Source of the DNA: DASPXY01 sp038227745
GTDB taxonomy: Bacteria; Planctomycetota; Planctomycetia; Gemmatales; Gemmataceae
Direction: 5' to 3'
Assembly (NCBI GenBank): GCA_038227745.1
Contig: JBBRPS010000004.1
Location: 1-43,039 of the forward strand
DNA length: 43,039 bases
Part shown: positions 15,092-22,946 of the stretch, piece by piece
How positions within the stretch are numbered: position 1 is the first letter of the stretch
Layout of the letters: every line of letters starts with the position of its first letter
The notes under the pieces: model-generated
Databases searched by the model: none
Seen by the model: only the letters and a program-made list of their open reading frames with translations
What the model was told of the DNA's origin: nothing
Translations under genes and position numbers: made by a program

Positions 15092-16180
15092 ATGCCACGG
15101 CAAAGCGCCGAACCCGGGGTGAATGGTAGATCCACCCAACTCCGTCACGCCGACTGCTTCCTCGCCGCGCTGCAAGACGCCAGCCTGGTGACCTTCGTCT
15201 CGCACGTCAACCCGGACCCCGACAGCCTGGGCAGCATGCTCGGCCTGGCCCACCTGGTCGAGGCCTGCCTCGGCAAGCCGACACGCCTCACCCAGGATGG
15301 CCTGATCGCCCGCGCCGAGAACCGGGCCATGGTCGAGCTGCTCGACATTGACCTGATGCCGATCGAGGGGATCGCCTGGCACGAGGGCGAAGCCCTGGTA
15401 ATGGTGGACAGTCAGCCGAACACCGGCCGGCACACCTTCGACCCGAACATCCCCCTAACCGCCGTCATCGACCACCACCAGACGCCCGGCGACCTGGAGG
15501 GCATCCCCTACGTGGACGTGCGGCTGGGGCTGGGGGCGACGTGCTCGATGGTCACCGGCTACCTCATGGAGCAGGAACTGTCCATCCCCGCGCGCCTGGC
15601 CACCGGGCTGTCCTACGGCGTCGAAACCGAGCTGAACGGCTACCCGCGCGAGGCCAGTCCGCTGGACGACAGTGCGCTGTACTTCCTGTACCCCCTGGCC
15701 GACAAGGAGCTGCTGGCGAAGATCCGCAACGCTCCGCTGCCGCAGTGCTATTACGAGTGCATCCTGCAGGCGCTGCAAAGCTCGTTCACCTACGGCAAGC
15801 TCATCATCAGCTGGGTGAACGAGATGCCGCAGCCGGAGATGGCGGCGCAGGTCGTGGACTTCATGATCCGCTTCGAGGAGGTCGAATGGGCGGTCTGCGC
15901 CGGCCTCTACGAGGACAAGCTGATCCTGTCGGCGCGGACGTCGCAGCCGCGCGGGCGGGCCGGCGAGATCCTGCGTCACGTCGTCGGCAAGATGGGCCGC
16001 GCCGGCGGCCACGACCGCCGCGCCGGCGGCTTCGTCAGCCTGCCGAGCACCTCCGCCAGCGCCGTCGAGCAGGCCCAGTCTGAATTGCGCCGCCGTCTGC
16101 TCAAGGCGCTGCACATCGAGGAGTGCCGCGGCCAGCGCCTCGTCTCGCGGCGCGAGATGCTGCAGAACCTCCAGGCCTGA
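15092..16180 (+). CDS. DHH/DHHA1 family phosphoesterase (NrnA-like)
   Basis: 362 aa, two-domain DHH phosphoesterase of the type that degrades short oligoribonucleotides or cyclic-dinucleotide products (pGpG, pApA), Mn-dependent and cytosolic. Catalytic motifs: SHVNPDPDSLGS at 37-48, VDSQPN at 105-110, and the DHH triad at 127-129 (AVIDHHQTP). The C-terminal DHHA1 domain shows SARTSQPRGRAGEILRHVVG and GRAGGHDRRAGGFV, the GGH-type substrate-binding loop. The substrate cannot be read from sequence. With the PgpH-like protein earlier in the window it could belong to c-di-AMP turnover, but that link is inference. GACGAGG lies upstream of the ATG. Confidence 0.88.
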   Translation: MPRQSAEPGVNGRSTQLRHADCFLAALQDASLVTFVSHVNPDPDSLGSMLGLAHLVEACLGKPTRLTQDGLIARAENRAMVELLDIDLMPIEGIAWHEGEALVMVDSQPNTGRHTFDPNIPLTAVIDHHQTPGDLEGIPYVDVRLGLGATCSMVTGYLMEQELSIPARLATGLSYGVETELNGYPREASPLDDSALYFLYPLADKELLAKIRNAPLPQCYYECILQALQSSFTYGKLIISWVNEMPQPEMAAQVVDFMIRFEEVEWAVCAGLYEDKLILSARTSQPRGRAGEILRHVVGKMGRAGGHDRRAGGFVSLPSTSASAVEQAQSELRRRLLKALHIEECRGQRLVSRREMLQNLQA

Positions 16181-16200
16181 ACCACTCCATCGGCCTTCAC

Positions 16201-16232
16201 ACCGCGGCCCGCCCGGTTGGGCGGGCCGCGGT
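16201..16232 (+). terminator. hairpin terminator after the DHH gene
   Basis: 14-bp perfect G+C-rich stem (16201-16214, 16219-16232) with loop GGTT, 20 bases past the stop at 16180, followed by GTTCT. Likely the 3' end of the DHH transcript. Confidence 0.65.
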
Positions 16233-16384
16233 GTTCTCCGCGTTGAGGGAAAGCCCTCCGCCGCGCCTCCAGGCAGCGTGTGCCGCACTCGGCGGCACGG
16301 CCGCCCGTTGCTGCGGGCGCGCAACGACAGGATGTGTCCCAAGTGCCGACTGCTCTCCGAGATAGGAGCAGGCCTTCGTCGGCG

Positions 16385-16413
16385 TTGGCGTTGGCATTGA
16401 GTTTGCCTAAGAT
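16385..16413 (+). promoter_or_regulatory. possible sigma70-type promoter before the small gene 16507-16725
   Basis: TTGGCG (16385-16390), a 17-base spacer and TAAGAT (16408-16413), 94 bases before the ATG at 16507. The 326-base gap 16181-16506 holds only this and the hairpin at 16201-16232. Confidence 0.4.
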
Positions 16414-16506
16414 AGCTCCACGAAGTGCATGTCCTCCGGACGCCATCACATTCTCACTTCCCAGCGGAGAGCGTCCGCGGCGGCACCGCCCACGGGAGAA
16501 TTGCTC

Positions 16507-16725
16507 ATGATGCGAGGCGCTGACGACTTCCTGACTTGCGACGACGAGGTGGCGGAACTGGCCGTTCTGCTGCCGTGCCGGCAGGTCGCGAGTCTGGAGC
16601 AAGCGGCCCACGAGCACGGTGTGACCGCGGCGCAGATGATCCGCAGGCTGATCCAGGACTTCCTGGAGCCGGACTGGCGGAGCGAGCAAGGGGAAAGCGC
16701 CGACGCGGTCCGGCAATGGGCGTGA
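16507..16725 (+). CDS. small helical protein (hypothetical, RHH-like pattern)
   Basis: 72 aa, starting at the double ATG at 16507 with GGGAG upstream. The middle (SLEQAAHEHGVTAAQMIRRL, followed by IQDFLE) reads like a helix-turn-helix or ribbon-helix-helix type segment, but no family can be assigned with confidence. The N-terminal part is acidic with two Cys (FLTCDDEVAELAVLLPCRQ). It converges on the minus-strand RsbW-like gene, with two terminator-like hairpins between them. It might be a small DNA-binding regulator; this is a guess from pattern only. Confidence 0.55.
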   Translation: MMRGADDFLTCDDEVAELAVLLPCRQVASLEQAAHEHGVTAAQMIRRLIQDFLEPDWRSEQGESADAVRQWA

Positions 16726-16762
16726 GGCACATCTCTCTGGGTAGAAAAAAGCAAGAGGCGCG
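16726..16762 (-). repeat. duplicated terminator unit, copy 1
   Basis: A 37-base sequence starting GGCACATCTCTCTGGGTAG is repeated exactly at 16800-16836. Read on the minus strand, this copy plus the next bases gives a short stem (GCAAG/CTTGC) followed by six T residues, which is a rho-independent terminator shape. Confidence 0.75.
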
Positions 16763-16799
16763 CTTGCACTGACCGGACCAGTTGCGCCCTCACTCCCTC

Positions 16800-16852
16800 G
16801 GCACATCTCTCTGGGTAGAAAAAAGCAAGAGGCGCGGCCTGCGTGACCGCGC
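16800..16852 (-). terminator. rho-independent terminator of the RsbW-like gene (copy 2 of the duplicated unit)
   Basis: On the minus strand, a 9-bp stem (GAGGCGCGG/CCGCGCCTC, 9-base loop) is followed by TTGCTTTTTT. It lies about 40 bases past the stop at 16892. The 37 bases 16800-16836 duplicate 16726-16762, so the gene ends in two terminators in tandem. Confidence 0.75.
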
Positions 16853-16891
16853 CTCCTGTGCCTCTTCCACGGTCCGGCCCAGCGACTCCCT

Positions 16892-17353
16892 TCAGCCCAC
16901 CCGTTGTTTGCAGAGGGTGACGCCGTTGCCGCGCTCGTTGTAGCGCAGCGACGACAGGTAGTAGCGCATCAGGGCGATGCCGCGCCCCGACGGCCTGCGC
17001 AGGTTCTCCGGCGCGACCGGGTCGTCGATCTGTTCGGGGTCGAAGCCGGGACCCTGGTCCTCGACCGTGGTGACGACCTGCTGGTCCTCGACCTGCCACC
17101 GCACGGTGACGTATTTCCGCGGGTCGTGCCGGTTGCCGTACTCCAGCGCGTTGGTGATGGCCTCCTCCAGGGACAGCCGGACCGCGAAGAGATCGCGCTC
17201 GCCGTAGCCGGCCCCGATCATCTGGGTCTGCACGGTGAGGACCACCGCGTCCATGTCGGCGGCGGTGTGGAGACGCCTCTGACAGATGAGTTCATGGCGC
17301 CAGCGGGGCAGAGGGGAGTTCGTGGCGTGGACTTCGCGTCGAGTGCAGATCAT
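16892..17353 (-). CDS. RsbW/SpoIIAB-like serine kinase (anti-sigma ATPase domain)
   Basis: HATPase_c_2-type protein, 153 aa. Family members are anti-sigma factors that also phosphorylate an anti-anti-sigma (STAS) partner. The Bergerat-fold motifs are visible: N box LSLEEAITNALEYGNRHDP, G1 box EDQGPGFDPEQIDDP and G2 box PSGRGIALMRYYLSSLRY. The start at 17353 fits a GGAAAGG seven bases upstream; another ATG at 17359 and a frame start at 17392 are possible. No STAS antagonist or cognate sigma factor lies next to it, so its partners are elsewhere; the ECF-like sigma at 39010 is not the class such proteins usually bind. Two tandem terminators follow. Confidence 0.85.
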   Translation of the reverse strand: MICTRREVHATNSPLPRWRHELICQRRLHTAADMDAVVLTVQTQMIGAGYGERDLFAVRLSLEEAITNALEYGNRHDPRKYVTVRWQVEDQQVVTTVEDQGPGFDPEQIDDPVAPENLRRPSGRGIALMRYYLSSLRYNERGNGVTLCKQRVG

Positions 17354-17501
17354 CGCCATACCTTTCCAGGCAAGAGAGTGGCATTGCCACACCGGCCGCC
17401 GGGGACGAACGGCCGGGTGAGAGGATGGGAGCGTTACAGCGATCTGTCTGACGGATTATGCAGATTCTTCGGCGCGAGCGGACAGCAATTCCCGCTTTTT
17501 A

Positions 17502-17531
17502 GTGAACCGGGGGCGTCAGCCTCCGGCTCAC
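17502..17531. terminator. imperfect hairpin after the MFS/spermidine-synthase gene
   Basis: GTGAACCGGGGGC pairs imperfectly with GCCTCCGGCTCAC around GTCA. It lies just past the stop (17553) of the minus-strand fusion gene. Nothing else is seen in the 199-base gap 17354-17552. Confidence 0.5.
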
Positions 17532-17552
17532 CCGGCTTGACATGGCCCGATC

Positions 17553-20186
17553 TCACCAATTCAACACGCTGAGGAGGTTGGAGTAGTCGTCGGTCCAGAT
17601 GCGCTTGTGACCCCGTTTGGGCGACTTCCACAGGCTCCAGTCGAGCTTGAGCAGCAAGGGGTGCAGGTCCATCCGGGCGGCGCGGCCCACGGTCGCCCAG
17701 GGCACGGCCGCCGGCCCGCCCAGCGGCACCGCAGCGCCGAAGGCGTGCATCGCCTCGGTCGCGATGGCCGTCCGGTCCGTCCGCTTCTTCGCCACCACCA
17801 CCCAGTCCGACGGGAATTTCGCCTCGATGCCCTCCGCATCGTCGCCGTGGTACAGGCACAGCAGGTCGCGCTCGTGCGCCAGGTCGGCCAGCATCGGCGT
17901 CAGGTTGACGTAGCGGTTGGTCACGTTGAAGATCATCAGCCCGCCGTCCTTGAGCTTCTTCAGATACAGGTCCATCGCCTCCAGCGTCAGCAGGTGCATG
18001 GGGATGGCGTCGGAACTGAAGGCGTCCAGGACGATGATCTGGTAGGCCCCGTCCTCCGCCTCCTGGAGCTTGAGGCGCCCGTCGCCGAGGAGGACCTTCA
18101 GGTCCACGCCGCGCTTGTGGATGGCGTCGTGCAGGTAGTGGAAATAGCGCTTCTCGCCCTCGGGCGGCAGCGACAGGTGCTTGACCGCCGGGTCGATCTC
18201 ATAGAACCGGACCTGCTGGCCCTTCTTGCCGTAGGACGCCAGCGTGCCGATCCCCAGGCCGACGACGGCGTAAGGCGGGTGCTCCTTCATCTCGCCGAAG
18301 GCGGTGAAGACCTGGCCGACCGGGCCGGTCGGGTGGAAGTAGGTGATCGACTGGTCGCGCTTTTCGGGGTCGGCGAATTGCCGGCCGTGGTCGATGCCGC
18401 CGTGGATCAGCGTATAGTAGCGCAGTTTGCGGTCGATGTCGTAGCGGACGCGCTGGGTGCCGAAGAAGCTGCGGTGCGTGTACAGCGTGCCGCTCTTGGT
18501 CGGGTTGCCCTCCTCGTCCAGCGCCGGCCGTTCGTTGGCGACGGTGTAGAAGCCGTTGGCCAGGAAGAAGGCGACGGCGCATAGGCCGAAGCGCAGCGGC
18601 CGGCCGGAGAAGACCAGGCAGGTCAGCAGCGGGATCCCCGAGATGACCGCCACGCTGACGCCGGTGGCCACGTTCACGGCGTTCCGCCACGCCACCCGCG
18701 CGTTACCGCCCCCGAACAGCTCCGACTTCTCGAAGCGCACGGCGAGCCAGTAGCGGAAGCTCTCCGCCTCCCCCCAGAAGTTCTTCGCCGACCCAATCCG
18801 CAGCAGCGCGAAGGTCAGGAGGCCCAGGCACACTGCGTAGCCCACGTCGAGGAAATAGTCCTCCGCGGTCGATGGCGCGGGCCGGGTGAGGCGCCCGCGC
18901 AGGAGGGCGAGGTAGTTGGTCGGCGGGCGGAGCAGGCAGCCCAGGGCCAGAACGAGTACGTACTCGACGTGGCGGTCGAAGACGAGCGGGCCCACGAGGG
19001 CGTTGAACAGGCCGCCGAGGACGCCGCCGACCGACATCCACAGGAAGAATTCGGTGAGGTAGCGCGTCGAGGGGCGGTCGCGGGCGAGTTCGCCGTGGCA
19101 CAGCAGGGCCGTGAGGAAGAAGACGATCAGGTTGATCGCGAACGCGACACGCTGGGAGACCGATACGTCGCCGACGTCGATGAGGACGAGCACGAGCAGC
19201 GCCAGGGGCTGGAGGGCGACGACGACGGCGTGCGGCCGGCCGGTCCACTCCACGGGCCAGCGCGTGAAGACGAGGATGAAGCTGAGCAGGTACAGCGCCA
19301 GCGGCACGATCCAGAAGAGCGGGATGGCGGCGATGTCGGTGGTGAGGTACGTCGTCACGCCGAGCATCAGGCTGGAGGGGGCGGCGGCGAGGCCGATCCA
19401 GCGCAGGCGGCGCAGCGGCGTCACCTCGGTGGAGGGCACGGCCTTCGGCGCCGGGGCCACCGGCGTCTCGACGGTCCGGAGCGCCTGCCGGTTCTTCTTC
19501 GCCGGCCGGATGGCCTCGTCGGCGTCGGCCTGCGGGGCTGGCCAGGCCGGGTCGGCGGTCCCCGCGACTGGGGCGCCGGCCACAACCACGGCAGGCGGGG
19601 CGAGCCACACGACCGCGCCGCAGGCGAGCGTCAGCGCGATGAACAGCGCGTACGCGCCGGCCCAGAGCCAGCTCTGCGCGAGCACGGGAAGATTCGGCTC
19701 GACCAGGAGGGGGTAGGCGATGAGGGCGAGCATGGAGCCGAGGTTGCTGGCGCCGTAGAGGAAGTAGGGGTCGCGGGCCGAGGGATGGCCGGTGCTCGCG
19801 AACCACTTCTGCAAGAGAGGGGCGCTGGTGGCGACGACGAAGAACGGGATGCCGACGACGAGCAGCAGCAGCAGGAGCAGGGCAAGCACGGGGTTGGACT
19901 CGGTCGGCGGCGCCCACTGGCCGACGACGAAGGGCAGGAACAGCAGCGGCAGGCCGAGCAGCAGGCACTGCAGGAGGAGCTGGCGGCGGACGGGCAGCCA
20001 GGTGCTGACGGTGTGCGTGTAGGCGTAGCCCGCGAGCAGGACGGCCTGGAAGAAGACCATGCAGGTGTTCCAGACGGCCGGCGTGCCGCCCAGACGCGGC
20101 AGGATCATCTTGCCGAGCATGGGCTGGACGAGGAAGAGGAGGAAGGCGCTGACGAAGAGGGTGACGGCAAACAGCAGCGGCACGGC
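17553..20186 (-). CDS. fused MFS-like membrane domain / spermidine synthase-like protein
   Basis: 877 aa. The N-terminal part has two blocks of TM helices (LFAVTLFVSAFLLFLVQPML then GKMILPRLGGTPAVW, the usual opening of this family), split by a charged linker around residues 215-260. The C-terminal 300 residues are a spermidine-synthase-like Rossmann domain: YAVVGLGIGTLASYGKKGQQ (SAM-type Gly-rich loop), VRFYEIDP, LLGDGRLKLQEAEDGAYQII then VLDAFSSDAIPMHLLTLEA. These fusions are widespread; few have known substrates, so polyamine synthesis should not be assumed. I prefer GTG 20186, which has GGAG eight bases upstream; the frame extends to a GTG at 20255, but that codon lies inside a palindrome and has no ribosome-binding site. 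Confidence 0.85.
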   Translation of the reverse strand, partial: AVPLLFAVTLFVSAFLLFLVQPMLGKMILPRLGGTPAVWNTCMVFFQAVLLAGYAYTHTVSTWLPVRRQLLLQCLLLGLPLLFLPFVVGQWAPPTESNPVLALLLLLLLVVGIPFFVVATSAPLLQKWFASTGHPSARDPYFLYGASNLGSMLALIAYPLLVEPNLPVLAQSWLWAGAYALFIALTLACGAVVWLAPPAVVVAGAPVAGTADPAWPAPQADADEAIRPAKKNRQALRTVETPVAPAPKAVPSTEVTPLRRLRWIGLAAAPSSLMLGVTTYLTTDIAAIPLFWIVPLALYLLSFILVFTRWPVEWTGRPHAVVVALQPLALLVLVLIDVGDVSVSQRVAFAINLIVFFLTALLCHGELARDRPSTRYLTEFFLWMSVGGVLGGLFNALVGPLVFDRHVEYVLVLALGCLLRPPTNYLALLRGRLTRPAPSTAEDYFLDVGYAVCLGLLTFALLRIGSAKNFWGEAESFRYWLAVRFEKSELFGGGNARVAWRNAVNVATGVSVAVISGIPLLTCLVFSGRPLRFGLCAVAFFLANGFYTVANERPALDEEGNPTKSGTLYTHRSFFGTQRVRYDIDRKLRYYTLIHGGIDHGRQFADPEKRDQSITYFHPTGPVGQVFTAFGEMKEHPPYAVVGLGIGTLASYGKKGQQVRFYEIDPAVKHLSLPPEGEKRYFHYLHDAIHKRGVDLKVLLGDGRLKLQEAEDGAYQIIVLDAFSSDAIPMHLLTLEAMDLYLKKLKDGGLMIFNVTNRYVNLTPMLADLAHERDLLCLYHGDDAEGIEAKFPSDWVVVAKKRTDRTAIATEAMHAFGAAVPLGGPAAVPWATVGRAARMDLHPLLLKLDWSLWKSPKRGHKRIWTDDYSNLLSVLNW

Positions 20187-20249
20187 ACGGTCTCCGGGAG
20201 GAGTGGCGGAGGCGGATCCCTTGAAAGCTATACGGGACGCGGGGTGAGC

Positions 20250-20310
20250 TGACACAAGCCCGACGCGCCAGCGAGGGACGGCCCCTCGCTGGCGCGTCGG
20301 GCTTGTGTCA
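20250..20310. repeat. long inverted repeat, ACAAGCCCGA family variant
   Basis: Perfect 28-base arms (20250-20277, 20283-20310), loop ACGGC, flanked by a second short inverted pair (ACGCGGGG at 20237-20244, CCCCGCGT at 20316-20323). It resembles the 14053-14135 element with substitutions made in both arms. It lies between divergent genes; no clear promoter could be read in the rest of the gap up to 20542. Confidence 0.85.
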
Positions 20311-20542
20311 ACCTGCCCCGCGTTGAGAATATGATACGAAGCCGTTCGGCGGGCGGGCAGGTTCGGGAGTGGCGCCCAGGGTGGTTATGCCGGCCGCGGC
20401 AGGCGCGATCGCCGCGGCGGCCGGCGGTTCGCCTTGACTCTCTGAGGACCGCTGTCAGAATTGACTGCCCCACATGAGGACAGGGCACGGTGTCACGGAG
20501 GACCCGTGGCGGTGCCCCACGTACACCCCGAGGGAAACCGCC

Positions 20543-21415
20543 GTGGCATTGACGCCTTCGCAGCGACCCACCCGTGAATGGCCCCTCCTCGTCCTGACCG
20601 TCGCCGTCGTGGCCGTGGTCTTCCTGCCGCTCAGCCAGGCCCTCGCCGGCGGCCAGTCCACCCTCGGCGCCTGGGCCAACTGGGACGCCGACCGCTGGGC
20701 GCAGCTCTTCCTCGGGCCGGCGCAGTTCGCGTGCTACTGCTGCTTCACCTGGGCCGCGCTCATCCTCCTCAGCCGCTACCTCGAGGTGCGCCGCCAGCGC
20801 CGCGCCTTCGCCCTGCCGCTGCTGCCGACCGAGGAGGGGGCGCGCATCCTCCACGAGGACGCCCGGCCGCTGCTGCGCCAGCTCGACCAGCACACCGCCC
20901 GCCGCGGCCCGTTCATCCTCGCCAACATGATCCGCCTCGCCCTCGCCAAGTTCGCCGCCAGCCGCTCCGGCGAGGCCGTCAGTCAGGCCGTCCGCAGCCA
21001 GGCCGAGGTCGAGCAGGGCCGCCTGGTCAGCAGCATGGGGACCGTCCATTACCTCGCCTGGGCCATCCCCGCGGTGGGCTTCCTGGGGACGGTCGTCGGC
21101 CTGGCCGGCAGCCTGTCCATGACCAGCCGCCTCGATGAGGACTCGTTCCTCGCCCAGGCGACGCGCCACCTCACCTTCGCCTTCGACTGCACCCTCGTCG
21201 CGCTGGCGCTGAGCCTGGTGCTGATGTTCCTGCTGCATTCCGTGCAGCGCGACGAGGAGGGCCTGGTGCTCGACTGCCAGCAGTATTGCCTGGAACACCT
21301 CGTCAACCGCACCTACGAGCCCGAGGCGGTTGAGGAGGTCGCAAACCCGCCGGCCGCGCCGGACACCGCCCGCGTCCCCGTGACCGGCCGCCGTACGGAG
21401 AGAGTGGCACAATGA
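20543..21415 (+). CDS. MotA/TolQ/ExbB-type proton channel protein
   Basis: 290 aa from GTG 20543 (MALTPSQRPTREWPLL), chosen for GAGGGAAACCGCC upstream; the ATG at 20474 has no support. Four TM helices are visible: LLVLTVAVVAVVFLPLSQAL, FACYCCFTWAALILLSRYL, then after a ~130-residue cytoplasmic loop HYLAWAIPAVGFLGTVVGLA and FDCTLVALALSLVLMFLLHS. Helices 3 and 4 carry the family hallmarks (P-x-x-G-FLGTVVGL and the small-residue/Thr face of helix 4). Known members form a pentamer around two MotB/ExbD helices and convert ion flow to rotation. Its stop overlaps the next ATG (ATGA) and the third gene has a MotB-like helix, so the three genes probably make one machine. Confidence 0.88.
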   Translation: MALTPSQRPTREWPLLVLTVAVVAVVFLPLSQALAGGQSTLGAWANWDADRWAQLFLGPAQFACYCCFTWAALILLSRYLEVRRQRRAFALPLLPTEEGARILHEDARPLLRQLDQHTARRGPFILANMIRLALAKFAASRSGEAVSQAVRSQAEVEQGRLVSSMGTVHYLAWAIPAVGFLGTVVGLAGSLSMTSRLDEDSFLAQATRHLTFAFDCTLVALALSLVLMFLLHSVQRDEEGLVLDCQQYCLEHLVNRTYEPEAVEEVANPPAAPDTARVPVTGRRTERVAQ

Positions 21416-22893
21416 CGTTCCTCGGTCTCGACCTGAACGCCGGACGCGCCCGCGCCGTGGCCGGGCCGCCCGGCGATTTCCCGTACACGGTGCCGCTGGA
21501 GCCGCCGCACGCCGAGCTGCCGGTCGCGGTCAGCCTGGAGGGCCGGCCTGCGGTCGGCGCCGCCGGCCTCCGCGTCTGCCGCCGCTCCCCCCACCTCGCG
21601 CGTGTGGGCTTCCTCCCCGAGATCGGCAAGCCCGCCATCGGTCCCCGACACGGCCACCCCGACGCCGCCGACGCGCTGGCCCTGGTCCTCAAGCACCTTT
21701 ACCCGATCTGCAAAGGGTCCGAGGGGCTGGTACTCGCGGTCCCGGCGTACCTGACCACGCCCCAGATCGGGCTGCTGTTCGCGCTGGCGGACGAGGCGGG
21801 CCTGCCGCTGCTGGGCTGCGTCGCCGCGCCGCTGGCCCTGGGACTGGCGGCCCACGCGGAGCGCGAGTGGACCGGCAACGCCCTGGTCATCGACGCCGAC
21901 GACTACGCCCTGACCGTCAGCAAGGTCGGCACCGCGGGGGGGCAGGCGCAGCTCCTGGAGAGCCAGAGCCTCGCCCGCCTCGGATTGCGTGCCTGGAGGG
22001 AGCGGTTGCTCAACGGCGTGGCCGAGCGCTGCATCCGGCAGAGTCGCCGCGACCCGCGCGACTCGCCCCAGGCGGAACAGTCCCTGTTCGATCAGCTCGA
22101 CGTGCTGTTGGAAGCCTGTCGGCAAGGGCGGCCCGCGCAGGTCGGACTACAGACCGTCCAGTGGTATCAGAACGTGGCGCTGCGGCCGGAGGACACGGTC
22201 GCGCTGTGCGCCCCGCTGGCGCGTGAGGCGCTGGCATTCATCATCGGGGCCTGCCGGGGCGAATTGCCCGGGGCGGTCGTGCTGTCGGCGGCCGCCGCGC
22301 GCCTGCCCGGCCTGACCGTGGCACTGCACGCCCAGTGCGCGGACTGGAGCGCGACGCCCGGGCGGCTTCGATCCGCCCCGGATCTCGAGGACTTCGGCGA
22401 GGGCCTGCTGGAAGAGGCGGCCGATGAGGGGACTCCCCTCCTGGTGCTGCCGCCCGACGCCGTCGGCCGGGCGGCGCACGGGCTGGCCGCCCACTTCCAC
22501 AGCGACGACCTCCCGCCCGGCCACCTCGACACGGCGGCGCCGCTCCCCTTGCCGCAGCCCGCCGAGGCCGGACCGCCGCGCCTGTCCTACCAGGGCGAGG
22601 AATACCTGCTGGACCGCCCGGCCTTCGCGCTCGGCCGGCAGCCCGCGTGCGACCTGGCGTTCGACGGCGATGCTTACCCGATGGTCGCGCCGCGCCACTG
22701 CGAGATCCACGACACCGAGGTGGGCCACCTCGTGCGCGACCGCAGCGGCGGGTGTACGTTCGTCAACGACTCGCCGCTGCAAGGGCCGATGGCCCTCCAA
22801 CCCGGCGACGCGCTGCGCCTCGGCGCCGGCGGCCCCGTCCTGCGGTTCCTGGGCCAACCCGCCGAGCGCGGGGCGCTCACGGGGACGGCGTGA
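21412..22893 (+). CDS. Hsp70/actin-fold (degenerate) protein with C-terminal FHA domain
   Basis: 493 aa, translationally coupled to the channel gene (4-base overlap). Residues 1-340 follow the Hsp70-type ATPase layout: LGLDLNAGRARAVAG at the N-terminus (phosphate 1), EGLVLAVPAYLTTPQIGLLF (as in DnaK VPAYFND), ALVIDADDYALTVSKV (phosphate 2 place) and VVLSAAAARLPGLTVAL (adenosine place). The Gly residues usual in the last two motifs are replaced by Asp and Ala, so ATP binding is doubtful. Residues of about 395-485 are an FHA domain (FALGRQPACDLAF ... PRHCEIHD ... CTFVND) in which the phosphothreonine-contacting Ser of SxxH is Ala and the usual NG is ND. I read it as a scaffold or pseudo-chaperone for the motor; soluble and cytosolic. 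Function is inferred. Confidence 0.75.
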   Translation: MTFLGLDLNAGRARAVAGPPGDFPYTVPLEPPHAELPVAVSLEGRPAVGAAGLRVCRRSPHLARVGFLPEIGKPAIGPRHGHPDAADALALVLKHLYPICKGSEGLVLAVPAYLTTPQIGLLFALADEAGLPLLGCVAAPLALGLAAHAEREWTGNALVIDADDYALTVSKVGTAGGQAQLLESQSLARLGLRAWRERLLNGVAERCIRQSRRDPRDSPQAEQSLFDQLDVLLEACRQGRPAQVGLQTVQWYQNVALRPEDTVALCAPLAREALAFIIGACRGELPGAVVLSAAAARLPGLTVALHAQCADWSATPGRLRSAPDLEDFGEGLLEEAADEGTPLLVLPPDAVGRAAHGLAAHFHSDDLPPGHLDTAAPLPLPQPAEAGPPRLSYQGEEYLLDRPAFALGRQPACDLAFDGDAYPMVAPRHCEIHDTEVGHLVRDRSGGCTFVNDSPLQGPMALQPGDALRLGAGGPVLRFLGQPAERGALTGTA

Positions 22894-22946
22894 GCCGGGG
22901 GTGAGGACCGGCCCGCAAGGGCGTCCGTCTACGCAAGGGAATTGCC

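Noticed and set aside
14896..15129. 77-codon frame between the EVE and DHH genes
   Set aside because: Its start follows directly on a TATAAT, it has no ribosome-binding site and it overlaps the DHH start; composition is not protein-like.
16446..17099. 217-codon minus-strand frame with two LAFFYPERCA-like strings
   Set aside because: The duplicated peptide is just the 37-bp DNA duplication at the terminators; the frame is a shadow of the RsbW-like gene.
20187..20255. N-terminal extension of the MFS/spermidine-synthase protein to GTG 20255
   Set aside because: That start lies inside a palindrome and has no ribosome-binding site; GTG 20186 has GGAG at good spacing and begins just before the first TM helix.
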